DNA of 64,000 nucleotides from Cyanosarcina radialis HA8281-LM2 (GCA_019359615.1 JAHHHA010000010.1:1-64000), one strand, 5' to 3'; shown: positions 8,683 to 18,244, counted from the stretch's first letter. Translations and numbers: made by a program. The notes: generated by a model not told the origin, from the sequence alone.

Positions 8683-10953
8683 ATGTCAAACTCGTTAACA
8701 GTCTTCGGCATTCGCCATCACGGTTGCGGCTCGGCTCGCAGCCTGGTGCAGTCATTGCACCAATTAAAACCAGATGCGATCTTAATTGAAGGTCCTCCAG
8801 AAGCCGATGAATTAATCCCCTTGGCAGCAGAGGCAGGGATGAAACCTCCGGTAGCCCTACTGTTATATGCCCCAGAAGATCCGCAGCGATCGGTATACTA
8901 TCCCTTTGCGGCCTTCTCCCCAGAATGGCAAGCGATGCAGTATGGATTGAGGCAAGGAATTCCAGTGAGGTTTATGGATTTACCTCAAACCCATCAACTA
9001 GGAAGCGACGAGTCAACTACCGAACCGGAAGCGATGCTTGCTGGCGAAGCCGAAGCCGATGCTAGCGAAGAAATAACCCCCGATCGCCTGCTGCAAGATC
9101 CCCTACAATGCCTAGCAGCAGCCGCAGGCTACGAAGATGGGGAACGCTGGTGGGAACAGATGGTGGAACACCGACGGGATAGTACGGAACTGTTCGCCGC
9201 CATTTTGGAAGCAATGACGGCCCTGCGAGAAGAATTGGGCGATATTCACCAGGGCAGCCCTACGGAACGACTGCGGGAACAACAGCGAGAAGCCTATATG
9301 CGCCAGACGATTCGCGAGGCTCAGAAACAAGGCTTTAGCAAAATTGCCGTCGTCTGCGGCGCGTGGCACGCCCCAGTCTTAGCCGCCATGTCCCCCGCCA
9401 AACCCGATAGCGAGTTACTCAAGGGACTACCAAAAATCAAAGTCGAAGCCTCATGGATTCCCTGGACTTACAGCCGCTTAGCACTGTCCAGCGGCTATGG
9501 GGCGGGAATTGAATCGCCGGGATGGTACGAACATCTATGGACAGTAAAGAAACCGCAGCAAATTACTACCCGATGGCTAACGCGCGTGGCTCACCTGTTG
9601 CGACAGCAGCAGATGGATGCTTCTTCTGCCAGCGTCATCGAAGCCGTGCGGTTGGCAGAAACCTTGGCGGCAATGCGCGATCGCACCGTTCCAGGATTGG
9701 CCGAATTGAACGAAGCCGTGCAAACGGTGCTGTGTTTTGGGGATACCTTACCCATGCAGTTAATTCGCGAACGGCTGATCGTCAACGATCGCTTGGGTAA
9801 AGTTCCCACTAGCCCTACCATTCCCCTACAACAAGATCTCCAACGCCTTCAGAAACGGCTGCGACTCAAACCAGAAGTAGATTCGCGATCGCTAGAATTA
9901 GATCTGCGGCAACCCAACGATCTAGCGCGATCGCAACTTTTACATCGCCTCAACCTGCTAGAAGTTCCTTGGGGCAAGCTGGCCCGCACCAGCGGTAAGG
10001 GGACGTTCAAAGAAGCCTGGAATTTGGCTTGGCAACCGACCTTTGAGGTGCAGTTAATCGAACGCAGTCGCTGGGGAACCACGGTAGAAGCCGCGGCCAG
10101 CAACTACGTCCGCCATTTAGCCGCCACTAGTACCCAATTACCTCAATTGACCGATCTCCTCGATCGCGCCCTGCTAGCCAATTTACCCGCAGCCATTAAA
10201 TTATTGCTCGATCGCCTGCAAGCAGAAGCCGCCCTCGCCCAAGATATTGCCCATTTAATGGCAGCCCTCCCGGCCCTAGCGAACGTGTTGCGTTACGGCA
10301 ACGTCAGGCAGATCGAAACATCCATGGTAGGCTCGATCGTCCGAGGATTCGTGGTGCGAATTTGCGTAGGCTTGCCTCTAGCCTGTGCCTCCCTCAACGA
10401 TGAAGCCGCTGGGGAAATGGACAAACATATCGTGGAGACAAATCGAGCAGTAAGTCTGTTAGAGCAACCCGATCTCACGAATGACTGGCAGAACGCCCTA
10501 CGAGGGCTAGCCGATCGCGCCAGCTTGCACGGACTGATTGCGGGGCGGTGTTGTCGCTTGTTACTAGATGCAGGATCGTTAGATATCGATGAGATTGCTA
10601 GGCGATTGAGTTATGCCCTTTCCACCGCTAACGAACCCACTCAAGCTGCTGCTTGGATCGAAGGCTTACTTAAAGGTAGCGGGCTGCTGCTACTGCATCA
10701 AGACGCGCTCTGGCAGGCGATCGATGAATGGCTTGCAGGGCTACCAGTAGATACCTTTACAGAGGTATTACCCTTACTGCGTCGCACCTTTTCCACCTTT
10801 CCAGCAGCAGAGCGACGACAAATGGGAGAGAGGTTGCGTCAGGGCAAAGTTAGAAATCAGATTCCCGGCTTAGAAGCCAAATCTGTAGATCTAGATCTCG
10901 ATCGAGCCGCTGCGATCGTGCCTTTGATTGCCCAACTGTTGGGAGTCAGTTAA
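8683..10953 (+). CDS. DUF5682 family protein
   Basis: 756 residues from the ATG at 8683. The frame is open upstream, but that part is repeat sequence, so the start is placed at MSNSLTVFGIRHHGCGSA. The N-terminal region has ILIEGPPEAD and later KIAVVCGAWHAPVL, a ChaN/TraB-like pattern, followed by a long helical C-terminal region. DUF5682 proteins are usually encoded with a MoxR-type AAA ATPase and a VWA/CoxE-like protein. A VWA gene of that kind is present 2.7 kb downstream (13670-14863), but no MoxR gene is in the window. The biochemical function is unknown. Confidence 0.8.
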   Translation: MSNSLTVFGIRHHGCGSARSLVQSLHQLKPDAILIEGPPEADELIPLAAEAGMKPPVALLLYAPEDPQRSVYYPFAAFSPEWQAMQYGLRQGIPVRFMDLPQTHQLGSDESTTEPEAMLAGEAEADASEEITPDRLLQDPLQCLAAAAGYEDGERWWEQMVEHRRDSTELFAAILEAMTALREELGDIHQGSPTERLREQQREAYMRQTIREAQKQGFSKIAVVCGAWHAPVLAAMSPAKPDSELLKGLPKIKVEASWIPWTYSRLALSSGYGAGIESPGWYEHLWTVKKPQQITTRWLTRVAHLLRQQQMDASSASVIEAVRLAETLAAMRDRTVPGLAELNEAVQTVLCFGDTLPMQLIRERLIVNDRLGKVPTSPTIPLQQDLQRLQKRLRLKPEVDSRSLELDLRQPNDLARSQLLHRLNLLEVPWGKLARTSGKGTFKEAWNLAWQPTFEVQLIERSRWGTTVEAAASNYVRHLAATSTQLPQLTDLLDRALLANLPAAIKLLLDRLQAEAALAQDIAHLMAALPALANVLRYGNVRQIETSMVGSIVRGFVVRICVGLPLACASLNDEAAGEMDKHIVETNRAVSLLEQPDLTNDWQNALRGLADRASLHGLIAGRCCRLLLDAGSLDIDEIARRLSYALSTANEPTQAAAWIEGLLKGSGLLLLHQDALWQAIDEWLAGLPVDTFTEVLPLLRRTFSTFPAAERRQMGERLRQGKVRNQIPGLEAKSVDLDLDRAAAIVPLIAQLLGVS

Positions 10954-11036
10954 GGCGATGAATGCACCAATTCCGCCATTTGAAGTTTATAAAGAATTGC
11001 GATCGATCTTTAGATATATCGAGCGCAGGTGAGGTT

Positions 11037-11267
11037 ATGGCGATCCAAAACGAGCAACAATATCAAGTTACTCAGACCAACTTGAAAGAGTTAGAACAAG
11101 CTCTAGCTAATTTAGATATTAATCCCTCTACTTTAAGTCCCCGTTTGTTACAAGCCCAGAAGCAGGGAGTAGAAGTTTTAATCGCCCGCTTGCGCTCAGA
11201 AATAGTTGAATACGATCGTTTCAAACAACAGCTACAGACGACGATTGCTACTAATTCTGAGAATTAA
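11037..11267 (+). CDS. Small HigA-like protein without visible HTH, hypothetical
   Basis: 76 residues from the ATG at 11037, which has a strong AGGTGAGG ribosome site three bases upstream. The frame extends further 5' but without support. The sequence MAIQNEQQYQVTQTNLKELE and a mostly helical body resemble the N-terminal part of cyanobacterial HigA-type antitoxin proteins that begin with NE-x-QY. No helix-turn-helix and no adjacent toxin is visible, so it may be an orphan or a different small helical protein. Confidence 0.6.
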   Translation: MAIQNEQQYQVTQTNLKELEQALANLDINPSTLSPRLLQAQKQGVEVLIARLRSEIVEYDRFKQQLQTTIATNSEN

Positions 11268-11439
11268 CCAGAAGGTGCTGTTATCCCCTTTGGGATTCAT
11301 TCTGCTGGCTGAAGCAAAATCTACCTGGTGGCTGTGTATCCAAACGCAGTGTGTTGAGTAAGATTTAGTCATTATTTACAGGGTAAAAGTTATGTTCGGC
11401 CTGTATCAAAACCAGCATTATCAAAGCCATCGGAGGACT

Positions 11440-11919
11440 ATGAAGTATTTGACGAGAAACCGATTAGGCGCGATCGCCGCTGCTAGTGCTGTCAGTATCG
11501 CTAGCATTGCCACCCTTACCAGCCTGTCACCAGCCCAAGCCCAAAGTTGCGCGGCCTTACCAGTTGTGGGCGGTTCGGGAACAGAAGTGCAAAAATCAGT
11601 ATCTCCTCCCAGCACTGGAATTACTAAGAGTAACTGGAACACCGATTTTGCCGTGCCCAGCAATCGAAGTTTTCGTCGCTATGTGGCTCGGATTGTGCCC
11701 CAAAATGGAGGCGAATACGAGGTGCGGGTGTCTCTGAAATATAACAATGACACTGCCGATAACGCGTTTAACCGGACAATTGAGTTAGCAGAAAATAAAC
11801 CTTACGACATTCAAGGCGCAGCAAGGGCAAATGCTACACCTTACCAGGTAAACATAGAAGTGGGTGGGTTGAAGGCCCTTGGAAACACCTATACAATTTC
11901 GGCTTTCGGATGCAACTAA
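11440..11919 (+). CDS. Secreted protein, unknown function
   Basis: 159 residues from the ATG at 11440, chosen because GGAGG lies three bases upstream. An in-frame start at 11392 lacks this. A clear signal peptide (KYLTRNRLGAIAAASAVSIA, then SPAQAQ) predicts export. The mature part of about 120 residues has two cysteines (SCAALP near the new N-terminus and FGC at the C-terminus) that could form a disulfide, and a beta-rich pattern (YEVRVSLKYN). I recognise no family. It is probably periplasmic or extracellular. Confidence 0.7.
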   Translation: MKYLTRNRLGAIAAASAVSIASIATLTSLSPAQAQSCAALPVVGGSGTEVQKSVSPPSTGITKSNWNTDFAVPSNRSFRRYVARIVPQNGGEYEVRVSLKYNNDTADNAFNRTIELAENKPYDIQGAARANATPYQVNIEVGGLKALGNTYTISAFGCN

Positions 11920-11974
11920 AATCTTGTCGGCTTGAATACTTACGTACAAGGTCGATAATTAATGTAGATCGAGC

Positions 11975-13171
11975 CTAAAAAGGAATATCGTCGAGTCCGT
12001 TACAATTTTCTAGAGTTAATTCTCCAGCCAGAAATGCTTGTAGTTTTTCTGGCCTTGTTGGTAAGCCAAAATCTTGCAGCATAGAAGCTACGTAATATAA
12101 GATATAATTTTCTGAATATCCCAACCAAAGCTGTTTGCTATTGGCGATCGCTTCTAAGCCCAAACGTTGTTCGTCAGATAGTTGCTCTACCGTTAATGTG
12201 TCAGGCATGGCTTCACTATCAAAAATGATATTGAGAATATACCTGGCAATCTCATAACTAACTTCGTGTGAAACCTTAGCCAAAGCATTAATTAGAGTTG
12301 GTAGCGATCGCAGCGATCTTCTTCCAACCCGATTCAAAGCAATGCTGCACCAATACTGCATAATTTCAGACTCTAGCAAACTATCAAATTGCCAAGGATA
12401 TCGATCGAACATTGAAGCTACTTCACTAGGATTGCCGATTGAATCCACTAGCAGATCGATTACTGGTTCGGGAACGCGCTGTGGAATGCTTCTCGCCAAA
12501 CCAATTGCTGCATTTATCCTCAAAAATAAAGAGGTTTCTGTATCGAATATCTTTTGCAGCCACGCCGTATTTTCAGGTCGATCGTCAGATAAAAGTCCCA
12601 CAGATAAAACTATAGCAGCACCAACTCCCTCATCCTGTTCGGTAGCGAACTGCGATCTCAGCCAGTTTATATTTTGGTCGTCACAATCAGTTAATATTCC
12701 TAGTAAATAAGCAGCAGCACCTCGAAGAAATGGCTGTTCTTGGGCTAATAATAATTGTTGATATACCGAGGAGCCTTTCTGTACTTCAGAACGTACTAGA
12801 TGGCTGGCACAAGCTGATTCCCACCATATAGATTCTACATATTCATCCGAGTAAGATTGAAAGAAAACTGCTGCTGGATGAGCGTAATCAAAAAGGCTCT
12901 CAAAAGTTATTGAACTTAGAAAGGCAACAATATTTAATTTGTCTTCAACTTCTGGTTCTTGTAATAGCTCGATTAAAAACGGGACTGCAAGAGCGGTCGT
13001 TTCACAGACAGTGCCTTGATGGTGAAGGTCTTCGGATAAAGTCCAAATAGCATCTAGACGAACGCTCCGCTCTTTGGATGTTAAATTCCGAATAGCTTTT
13101 GGAATATTACTGGCATTACAACGAAAATGGCTTAGTTTCTTCCAGCGAATTGAATCTAATTTTTCTAGCAT
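11975..13171 (-). CDS. HEAT-repeat-like protein, unknown function
   Basis: 398 residues, almost entirely helical, with repeated hydrophobic patterns (VRLDAIWTLSEDL, LRGAAAYLLGIL, VGAAIVLSVGLL, LRINAAIGLARS) about 40-50 residues apart. These are typical of HEAT/armadillo solenoids that bind other proteins. There are no catalytic motifs. Similar solenoid proteins in polymorphic-toxin loci act as immunity proteins, but no toxin is adjacent and I do not assign that role. It is convergent with the secreted-protein gene. ATG start at 13171. Confidence 0.6.
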   Translation of the reverse strand: MLEKLDSIRWKKLSHFRCNASNIPKAIRNLTSKERSVRLDAIWTLSEDLHHQGTVCETTALAVPFLIELLQEPEVEDKLNIVAFLSSITFESLFDYAHPAAVFFQSYSDEYVESIWWESACASHLVRSEVQKGSSVYQQLLLAQEQPFLRGAAAYLLGILTDCDDQNINWLRSQFATEQDEGVGAAIVLSVGLLSDDRPENTAWLQKIFDTETSLFLRINAAIGLARSIPQRVPEPVIDLLVDSIGNPSEVASMFDRYPWQFDSLLESEIMQYWCSIALNRVGRRSLRSLPTLINALAKVSHEVSYEIARYILNIIFDSEAMPDTLTVEQLSDEQRLGLEAIANSKQLWLGYSENYILYYVASMLQDFGLPTRPEKLQAFLAGELTLENCNGLDDIPF

Positions 13172-13669
13172 AAACGCTCAGTTCGAGATTATCTAGAGAA
13201 GTCCGATCGCTTTTTAATACCAAATCCGTTTAGCAAAACCTGGTTTGCCCTCACCCCGCCCTAACGGGCACCCCTCTCCCATGGGAGAGGGGAAGGATTT
13301 TAGCTTCGCTTCACCCTCTAGGGAGGCGATCTCTAACGAACATCCCTCTCCCCATGGGCTAGCGTGTATAGACATCTTGCCCTCATGCCTTCAATCTCCT
13401 TCCCTCAAAGGTAAGCGATCGAGGGGGAAGAATCGGTTTTTCTTTCTCCCCTTCTCCTGCGGGAGAAGGGGCTGGGGGATGAGGGCAGCGATTTGGGGCT
13501 TTTAAAAACTGGATTTCGTATGACTTCTTCCCAATTGGTTATATTGTTTGAGTCGGCGATCGCTTGCTTATTTAAATATTTCGATTTTAAGGGGAATGAA
13601 AGTCAATCGCCTTTCATTTTTCCATTTAAAAGGGCGAAAATTAGGAAAGCTAAAATTACAAGCTGCATC
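13172..13669. other. Intergenic, 498 bp, with CCCTCTCCC-type repeats
   Basis: Contains a block, about 13248-13490, of dispersed repeat: CCCTCACCCCGCCCTAACGG, then CCTCTCCCATGGGAGAGGGG (a near-perfect palindrome at about 13272-13291) and CTCCTGCGGGAGAAGGGG. This type is widespread in bacterial intergenic regions. Frames through it are low-complexity and not credible genes. The 3' 160 bp is AT-rich leader of the VWA gene. Confidence 0.65.
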
Positions 13670-14863
13670 ATGGTCAACAATTCTTCTGAATCGGAACGGT
13701 TGCGGCGCTGGCGCTTGGTTTTAGGCGGTGGCGATGCCGATGGTATTGGATGCCAGGCAGGGGCAGGTGGCATGGCTGGAGAAGGAGGCGTAGAACTCTC
13801 AACCCAAGATCGGGCAATGGATGGGGCTTTGACGGCCCTGTACGATAGCGATCGCAGCGGCGGATTGGGCAGTTCTTCGCCTAAAGTAGCGCGATGGTTG
13901 GGCGATATTCGCACCTACTTTCCCACTTCGGTAGTGCGATTGATGCAGCAGGACGCTTTAGAACGCTTGAACCTGCGGCAAATGCTGATGGAACCGGAAA
14001 TGCTCTCAGCGATCGAGCCGGATGTGGGACTAGTTGCCAATCTTCTCTCTCTCAGTCATGTCATGCCCGGTAAAACTAAGGAAACGGCGAGGATCGTCGT
14101 CCGAAAGGTCGTAGAAGAATTGCAGCGGAAGTTAGAACAACCGACGCGGCAAGCAGTTATGGGCAGCCTTAATCGGGCAATTCGCAACCGTCGCCCGCGC
14201 CACACAGAAATCGATTGGCATCGCACTATTCGAGCAAATTTGCGCCATTATCAGCCGGAGTATCGCACGATTATTCCAGAAACTCGCATCGGCTACGGAC
14301 GCAAGCGATCGTCTTTGCGAGATATTATTCTTTGCGTGGACCAAAGCGGCTCGATGGCAACTTCTGTAGTTTATGCCAGTATTTTCAGTGCGGTACTCGC
14401 TTCGTTGCCCGCTGTCAAAACTAAATTAGTGGTATTCGATACCGCGATCGTCGATTTAACCGATATGCTGCAAGATCCGGTAGAAGTCCTCTTCGGCGTG
14501 CAATTAGGCGGAGGAACAGACATCAACCGCGCTTTGGAATATTGCCAGGGATTAGTCCGTCAGCCTCAAGACACCATTATGGTGCTGATTAGCGACCTCT
14601 ATGAAGGTGGCAACCAGGAAAAAATGCGGCAACGAATAGCAGCGATCGCAGCTTCAGGGGTACAATTTATTACCCTTTTAGCCCTCAACGATGAAGGTAC
14701 GCCCTTTTACGATCGCACTAATGCCGCATTTATGGCCAGTTTAGGAATTCCTGCCTTCGGCTGCACTCCAGACTTATTCCCAGACTTAATGGCAGCGGCC
14801 ATTCAACACCAGGATATCGGCCAGTGGGCAGGCGATCGCGATCTGGTAATAAGTAACAAGTAA
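13670..14863 (+). CDS. VWA-domain (CoxE-like) protein
   Basis: 397 residues from the ATG at 13670 (MVNNSSESERLRRWRLVLGG). The frame continues 5', but the added residues look non-coding. The N-terminal half is helical with a Gly-rich loop. The C-terminal half is a von Willebrand A domain with the metal-ion-dependent adhesion site D-x-S-x-S in CVDQSGSMATS, the Thr in GGGTDINRAL and the Asp in LISDLYEGG. In other genomes it pairs with a MoxR AAA ATPase and DUF5682. Here only the DUF5682 gene is nearby, separated by three unrelated genes. Confidence 0.85.
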   Translation: MVNNSSESERLRRWRLVLGGGDADGIGCQAGAGGMAGEGGVELSTQDRAMDGALTALYDSDRSGGLGSSSPKVARWLGDIRTYFPTSVVRLMQQDALERLNLRQMLMEPEMLSAIEPDVGLVANLLSLSHVMPGKTKETARIVVRKVVEELQRKLEQPTRQAVMGSLNRAIRNRRPRHTEIDWHRTIRANLRHYQPEYRTIIPETRIGYGRKRSSLRDIILCVDQSGSMATSVVYASIFSAVLASLPAVKTKLVVFDTAIVDLTDMLQDPVEVLFGVQLGGGTDINRALEYCQGLVRQPQDTIMVLISDLYEGGNQEKMRQRIAAIAASGVQFITLLALNDEGTPFYDRTNAAFMASLGIPAFGCTPDLFPDLMAAAIQHQDIGQWAGDRDLVISNK

Positions 14864-15105
14864 CAAGTAATAAGCTTGCCCTGAGCCTGCCGAAGGGTAA
14901 TAAGTGTAACTCTTAACTTTTTCAGCACTTATATCTCTGATTCGTAACTTTTGACAAAGGATAATATTTACTGAATTTTCAATTTGTTGCGCTCTTTAGC
15001 GAACGTGAAAAAGTTCTCATCTAAGTTTCATTGAAATTTAATTCTGAATGGCGATTCTGTGATTAAGCAACAAAAAAGTTGCGAGCAATCGGAGGAATCT
15101 CAATT

Positions 15106-15669
15106 ATGAAGAACATTAATTTATCTGCGATCGCCGTTTTGACTACCATTGGCGTTCTGGCGGGGGCGCAAGTCGCTTTAGCTGAAGAAACTACTTGCCG
15201 GGGTACTCTCGGCGCTGTCACCCTAGATAACGTCAGAGTGCCCAGTGGTGCTACCTGCACCTTGAACGGTACGAGAGTACAAGGAACCGTTAAAGTCGAG
15301 TCTAATGCCACTTTAAGAGCAGTTGGGGTGGGTGTCGTCGGTAACATTCAAGCCGAGAATGCCAGAGCAGTTACGGTTGGCTCTAGTTCGGTAATTGGAG
15401 GGAGCATCCAAATCGAACAAGGTGGGGCAGCTAACATTGCCAATTCTCAAATTAATGGCGACTTGCAGTTGTTCCAAAATCGAGGTCTGCTAGTGGCAAC
15501 CAGCAACCGGATCGGCGGCAGTCTCCAAGCATTCCAAAATACTGGCGGTGTGAGAATTAACACGAACCGAATTAATGGGAATTTGCAGTGCAAGGAAAAC
15601 AATCCCGCACCTACCGGAAGAGGCAATATCGTCCAAGGAAGCAAGGAAGACCAGTGTTCCAGGCTCTAA
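15106..15669 (+). CDS. Secreted polymer-forming / beta-solenoid-like protein
   Basis: 187 residues from the ATG at 15106, with GGAGGA ten bases upstream. The signal peptide ends VALA-EE. The mature part is built of short repeats with period about 18-22 residues (VKVESNATLRAVGVGVVGNI, IGGSIQIEQGGAANIANSQI, INGDLQLFQN, IGGSLQAFQN, INGNLQCKEN), as in bactofilin-like or right-handed beta-solenoid proteins. Four cysteines may pair. Probable location is periplasm or cell surface. The function is unknown. Confidence 0.75.
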   Translation: MKNINLSAIAVLTTIGVLAGAQVALAEETTCRGTLGAVTLDNVRVPSGATCTLNGTRVQGTVKVESNATLRAVGVGVVGNIQAENARAVTVGSSSVIGGSIQIEQGGAANIANSQINGDLQLFQNRGLLVATSNRIGGSLQAFQNTGGVRINTNRINGNLQCKENNPAPTGRGNIVQGSKEDQCSRL

Positions 15670-15706
15670 AAATCTTATAGGGCTTACGCACAGATCGAAA
15701 AGTTAG

Positions 15707-15733
15707 TAGGGGCGCAAAGGTTTGCGTCCCTTA
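15707..15733. repeat. TAGGGGCGCAAA hairpin repeat, degenerate copy
   Basis: Arms TAGGGGCGCAAA and TTTGCGTCCCTTA around a GG loop. Same family as 44280-44305, with imperfect right arm. Confidence 0.8.
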
Positions 15734-15778
15734 CTTTATGGCGTACAATTCCTATTTATGTAGCTAAATCTGCCTAGT

Positions 15779-15856
15779 CCTGGCGGTTGAAACCGCGTCT
15801 ACACAAACGTAGACGCGCTAGCGGCTTCCCGCAGGGTAGGCCGCCTACACGGACTA
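15779..15856. repeat. GGTTGAAACCGCGTCTACAC repeat with an inserted second element
   Basis: A repeat type frequent in cyanobacterial intergenic DNA (GGTTGAAACC..., ...CCTACACGGACTAA) is interrupted by GCGCTAGCGGCTTCCCGCAG and GGTAGGCCGC, a different palindromic element. This nested organisation matches that seen at 8599, 35183, 20986 and 24573. Confidence 0.7.
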
Positions 15857-15876
15857 AAGAATAAACGAGATTCGAT

Positions 15877-16647
15877 ATGACTGCAAGTTGGGCTAACGCT
15901 CCTCAACTGCGATCGATTATTTCCGAGCAACCTTATCCGCTGATGTTTGCCACCATTAGCGGGGCGCATTTGTATGGTTTTCCCTCGCCCGATTCTGACT
16001 ACGATCTTAGGGGAGTTCACATTCTTCCCCTGCCAGAAGTGGTGGGATTGACGATAGGACGCGAGACGATCGAAGTTTCTAAGGTTGAGGAAGGCTTAGA
16101 AATCGACTTGGTAACTCACGATCTAAAAAAATTCTGCGGACTCCTACTCAAGCGCAATGGCTACGTTCTAGAGCAACTATATTCCCCGCTGGTAGTTAGC
16201 ACTACCCCAGAACATGAAGAATTAAAAGCGATCGCTGCTGGCTGCATTACCAAATACCACAGCTACCACTATTTAGGATTTGCCCAAACTCAGTGGGGAC
16301 TGTTGGCCAAAGAAAATCCCCCTAGAGTCAAGCCTTTGCTTTACGTCTACCGCGTATTATTAACAGGTATTCACTTAATGCAAACGGGTGTAGTTGAGGC
16401 TAACTTAGTCAAACTCAACGAAAAGTTCCAATTACCCTACATTTCTGACTTAGTAGCCAGAAAACTAGCAGGGGCAGAGCGATCGGTTTTAGCGACAGCC
16501 GATCTGACTTGGCACGATCGGGAATATACTCGCCTGTGCCAGGAGTTGGAAACAGCCAGTCAGCAAAGTCACTTGCAAGAAGAACCCTCTGTAAAGGCTG
16601 CGCTCCACGAGTTGGTAGTCAGAGTGAGACTAGTAAGTAATAAGTAA
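15877..16647 (+). CDS. Predicted nucleotidyltransferase (DNA polymerase beta superfamily, COG3541-like)
   Basis: 256 residues. The Pol-beta-fold active site is SGAHLYGFPSPDSDYDLRGV (about residues 31-50): the G-S/A-x-x-x-G helix start and the paired acidic S-D-x-D-L-R. A third acidic residue is likely in LEIDLVTHDL (about 74). The C-terminal helical half (KPLLYVYRVLL) is typical of the COG3541 group. Such proteins transfer a nucleotide to an unknown acceptor, and some members occur in RNA-repair cassettes. Nothing here identifies the substrate. Standalone gene. Confidence 0.8.
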   Translation: MTASWANAPQLRSIISEQPYPLMFATISGAHLYGFPSPDSDYDLRGVHILPLPEVVGLTIGRETIEVSKVEEGLEIDLVTHDLKKFCGLLLKRNGYVLEQLYSPLVVSTTPEHEELKAIAAGCITKYHSYHYLGFAQTQWGLLAKENPPRVKPLLYVYRVLLTGIHLMQTGVVEANLVKLNEKFQLPYISDLVARKLAGAERSVLATADLTWHDREYTRLCQELETASQQSHLQEEPSVKAALHELVVRVRLVSNK

Positions 16648-16685
16648 TAAGTAATTCTTCCCCTTATTCCTTGCCCGATGCCCGC

Positions 16686-17210
16686 TTATCTAGAAAAAGG
16701 GCTGACAGATCTAGAGGGGGCTGCGACTGCGGGTTTAGGAATTTCGATCGGGGGAGCGTTTAAAGCCACCATTAAATTTGGCGATTCTGCTACCGTTTGC
16801 GGTGCGGGGGCTTCGGCTATTTGGGGAACGGGAGATTGACTGCCAGAGAAAATGCTGGCTAAACCACCGATAACCACAGCCGCGATCGCGGAGCCGCCTA
16901 TAACGAACAACCGCCGAAAGCGATAGCGATTGAGACGGATAAATACTTGTTCGATCGTTTCTTCTACAGGAACTCGATCTAAGGGCAATGGTAGAGATTG
17001 CATGACTTGCCGCAGCCTGAGAAGTTGAGCGTACTGGCGCTGCACTTCTGGCTCTCGATCTAGCCACTCTTGCACTTGGCGACGTTCGGCAACCGTCACC
17101 TCACCATCTATGTAAGCACTAAGCAATTCAAACCGAGAGCGCAGCAAACTATCAATTTCCTTGCTGCCTTTGATGTGAAGATCGTTACCAGATTCAGAGT
17201 TGGGAGTCAT
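16686..17210 (-). CDS. sapG: Anti-sigma factor of the SigG pair
   Basis: 174 residues from the ATG at 17210. The frame could start at 17255, but MTPNSESGND is the better N-terminus. The N-terminal cytoplasmic domain (LLSAYIDGEVTVAERRQVQE, about 25-80) matches the anti-sigma fold. A single transmembrane helix follows (LFVIGGSAIAAVVIGGLASI, about 112-131), then a Pro/Ala-rich periplasmic tail. No H-x3-C-x2-C zinc motif is present. It is downstream of the sigma factor gene on the same strand, the usual order. The SigG/SapG pair is described in Nostoc punctiforme as a cell-envelope stress module. The symbol is by context. Confidence 0.75.
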   Translation of the reverse strand: MTPNSESGNDLHIKGSKEIDSLLRSRFELLSAYIDGEVTVAERRQVQEWLDREPEVQRQYAQLLRLRQVMQSLPLPLDRVPVEETIEQVFIRLNRYRFRRLFVIGGSAIAAVVIGGLASIFSGSQSPVPQIAEAPAPQTVAESPNLMVALNAPPIEIPKPAVAAPSRSVSPFSR

Positions 17211-17339
17211 GTGAGCTTTACAACTGCGAGCGAATTTGTGAGATCTAAGAACCATTAAAAATCAGTCTAGGCATTAACCCATAGTTTCACCTCAGTAGAT
17301 CTAAGTAATTTAACTTTCTCTTTTGAGGCGGCGTTAGAC

Positions 17340-17999
17340 TTACCGCTCGTCTAGGTAGGGTTGGAGATGCGCTTGCAGTCTCGATCTGGCCCTGGCAATC
17401 CTCGACTTGACGGTACCTAAAGATACACCAGTAATTTCCGCAATTTCCTCATAAGCCATGCCCTCAATTTCTCGTAAAACGATCGTCGTGCGGAACGCCT
17501 CTGGTAAATCGGCGATCGCCAAATGGAGTTGCTCGTAGAACTCGCGCGTGCTCAAATCTTCATCTGGGCTAGGACTGTCAGCCGCAATTTCCCAATCCAT
17601 TTCCCCTTCTTCGGTCATGTGGGGAGCGTCGAGCGATAGAGGATGAGAAACCCGCTTGCGTTTCCGTAACTCGTCGTAGAACAGATTAGTCGCAATCCGG
17701 CTCAACCAACCGCGAAACTTTTCTGGTTCTTGCAGGCGCTTGATATTGCGATAAACCCGAATCCACACTTCTTGAGCCAGATCCGATCGATCTTGCCAAT
17801 CGGGGGCTAAGTGGTACAAAAGTTTATCCACGTGAGATTGATACCGACGCATGAGTTCGGCAAAAATGGCGCGATCGGGACGATTCCCGGCCTGAGAGCG
17901 CAAAATCAGATCGTAGTTTGAGAGTTTCTGTGGTTGCACGGACGTTTGAGGACTACTAACCTCAACCGTTGACCAGGATACAGCAATTGATTGACTCAT
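17340..17999 (-). CDS. sigG: RNA polymerase sigma factor, ECF (group 3) SigG
   Basis: 219 residues from the ATG at 17999. The frame is open to 18074, but MSQSIAVSW fits the family start. Region 2 spans about 45-115 (FAELMRRYQSHVDKLLYHLA, DLAQEVWIRVYRNI, FRGWLSRIATNLFYDELRKR). Region 4 spans about 155-210 (LPEAFRTTIVLREIEGMAYE, GVSLGTVKSRIARARSRL). It directs transcription of its own regulon and is held by the membrane anti-sigma encoded next. The divergent response regulator at 18250 shares the 250-bp intergenic region, which includes an octamer array. Confidence 0.93.
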   Translation of the reverse strand: MSQSIAVSWSTVEVSSPQTSVQPQKLSNYDLILRSQAGNRPDRAIFAELMRRYQSHVDKLLYHLAPDWQDRSDLAQEVWIRVYRNIKRLQEPEKFRGWLSRIATNLFYDELRKRKRVSHPLSLDAPHMTEEGEMDWEIAADSPSPDEDLSTREFYEQLHLAIADLPEAFRTTIVLREIEGMAYEEIAEITGVSLGTVKSRIARARSRLQAHLQPYLDER

Positions 18000-18175
18000 G
18001 GCATATTTTGACAACCTTAGTTTCTCTCGACGCAGTTGCTTTGGCAAAAGTTCCTGAATCGGATAACAGGGCATAGAGCATAGGGCATGGAGGATGGGAC
18101 ATCAGAGATAAAGAACGGGGAATAGCCATATAATTTGTATAATTTCCATCTATTTATTCCATTTCCTCTCCCCTC

Positions 18176-18244
18176 CCCATCTCCCCATCTCCCCATCTCC
18201 CCATCTCCCCATCTCCCCATCTCCCCATCTCCCCCTCTCCCCCC
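18176..18244. repeat. CCCCATCT octamer array abutting a start codon
   Basis: About eight CCCCATCT units end five bases before the ATG of the response regulator. They leave no purine-rich ribosome site on the plus strand. The G-rich strand is the template of that gene. Confidence 0.9.

Noticed and set aside
13245-13505. Small gene in the CCCTCACCCC region
   Set aside because: It consists of dispersed intergenic repeats with palindromes, and has low-complexity translation.
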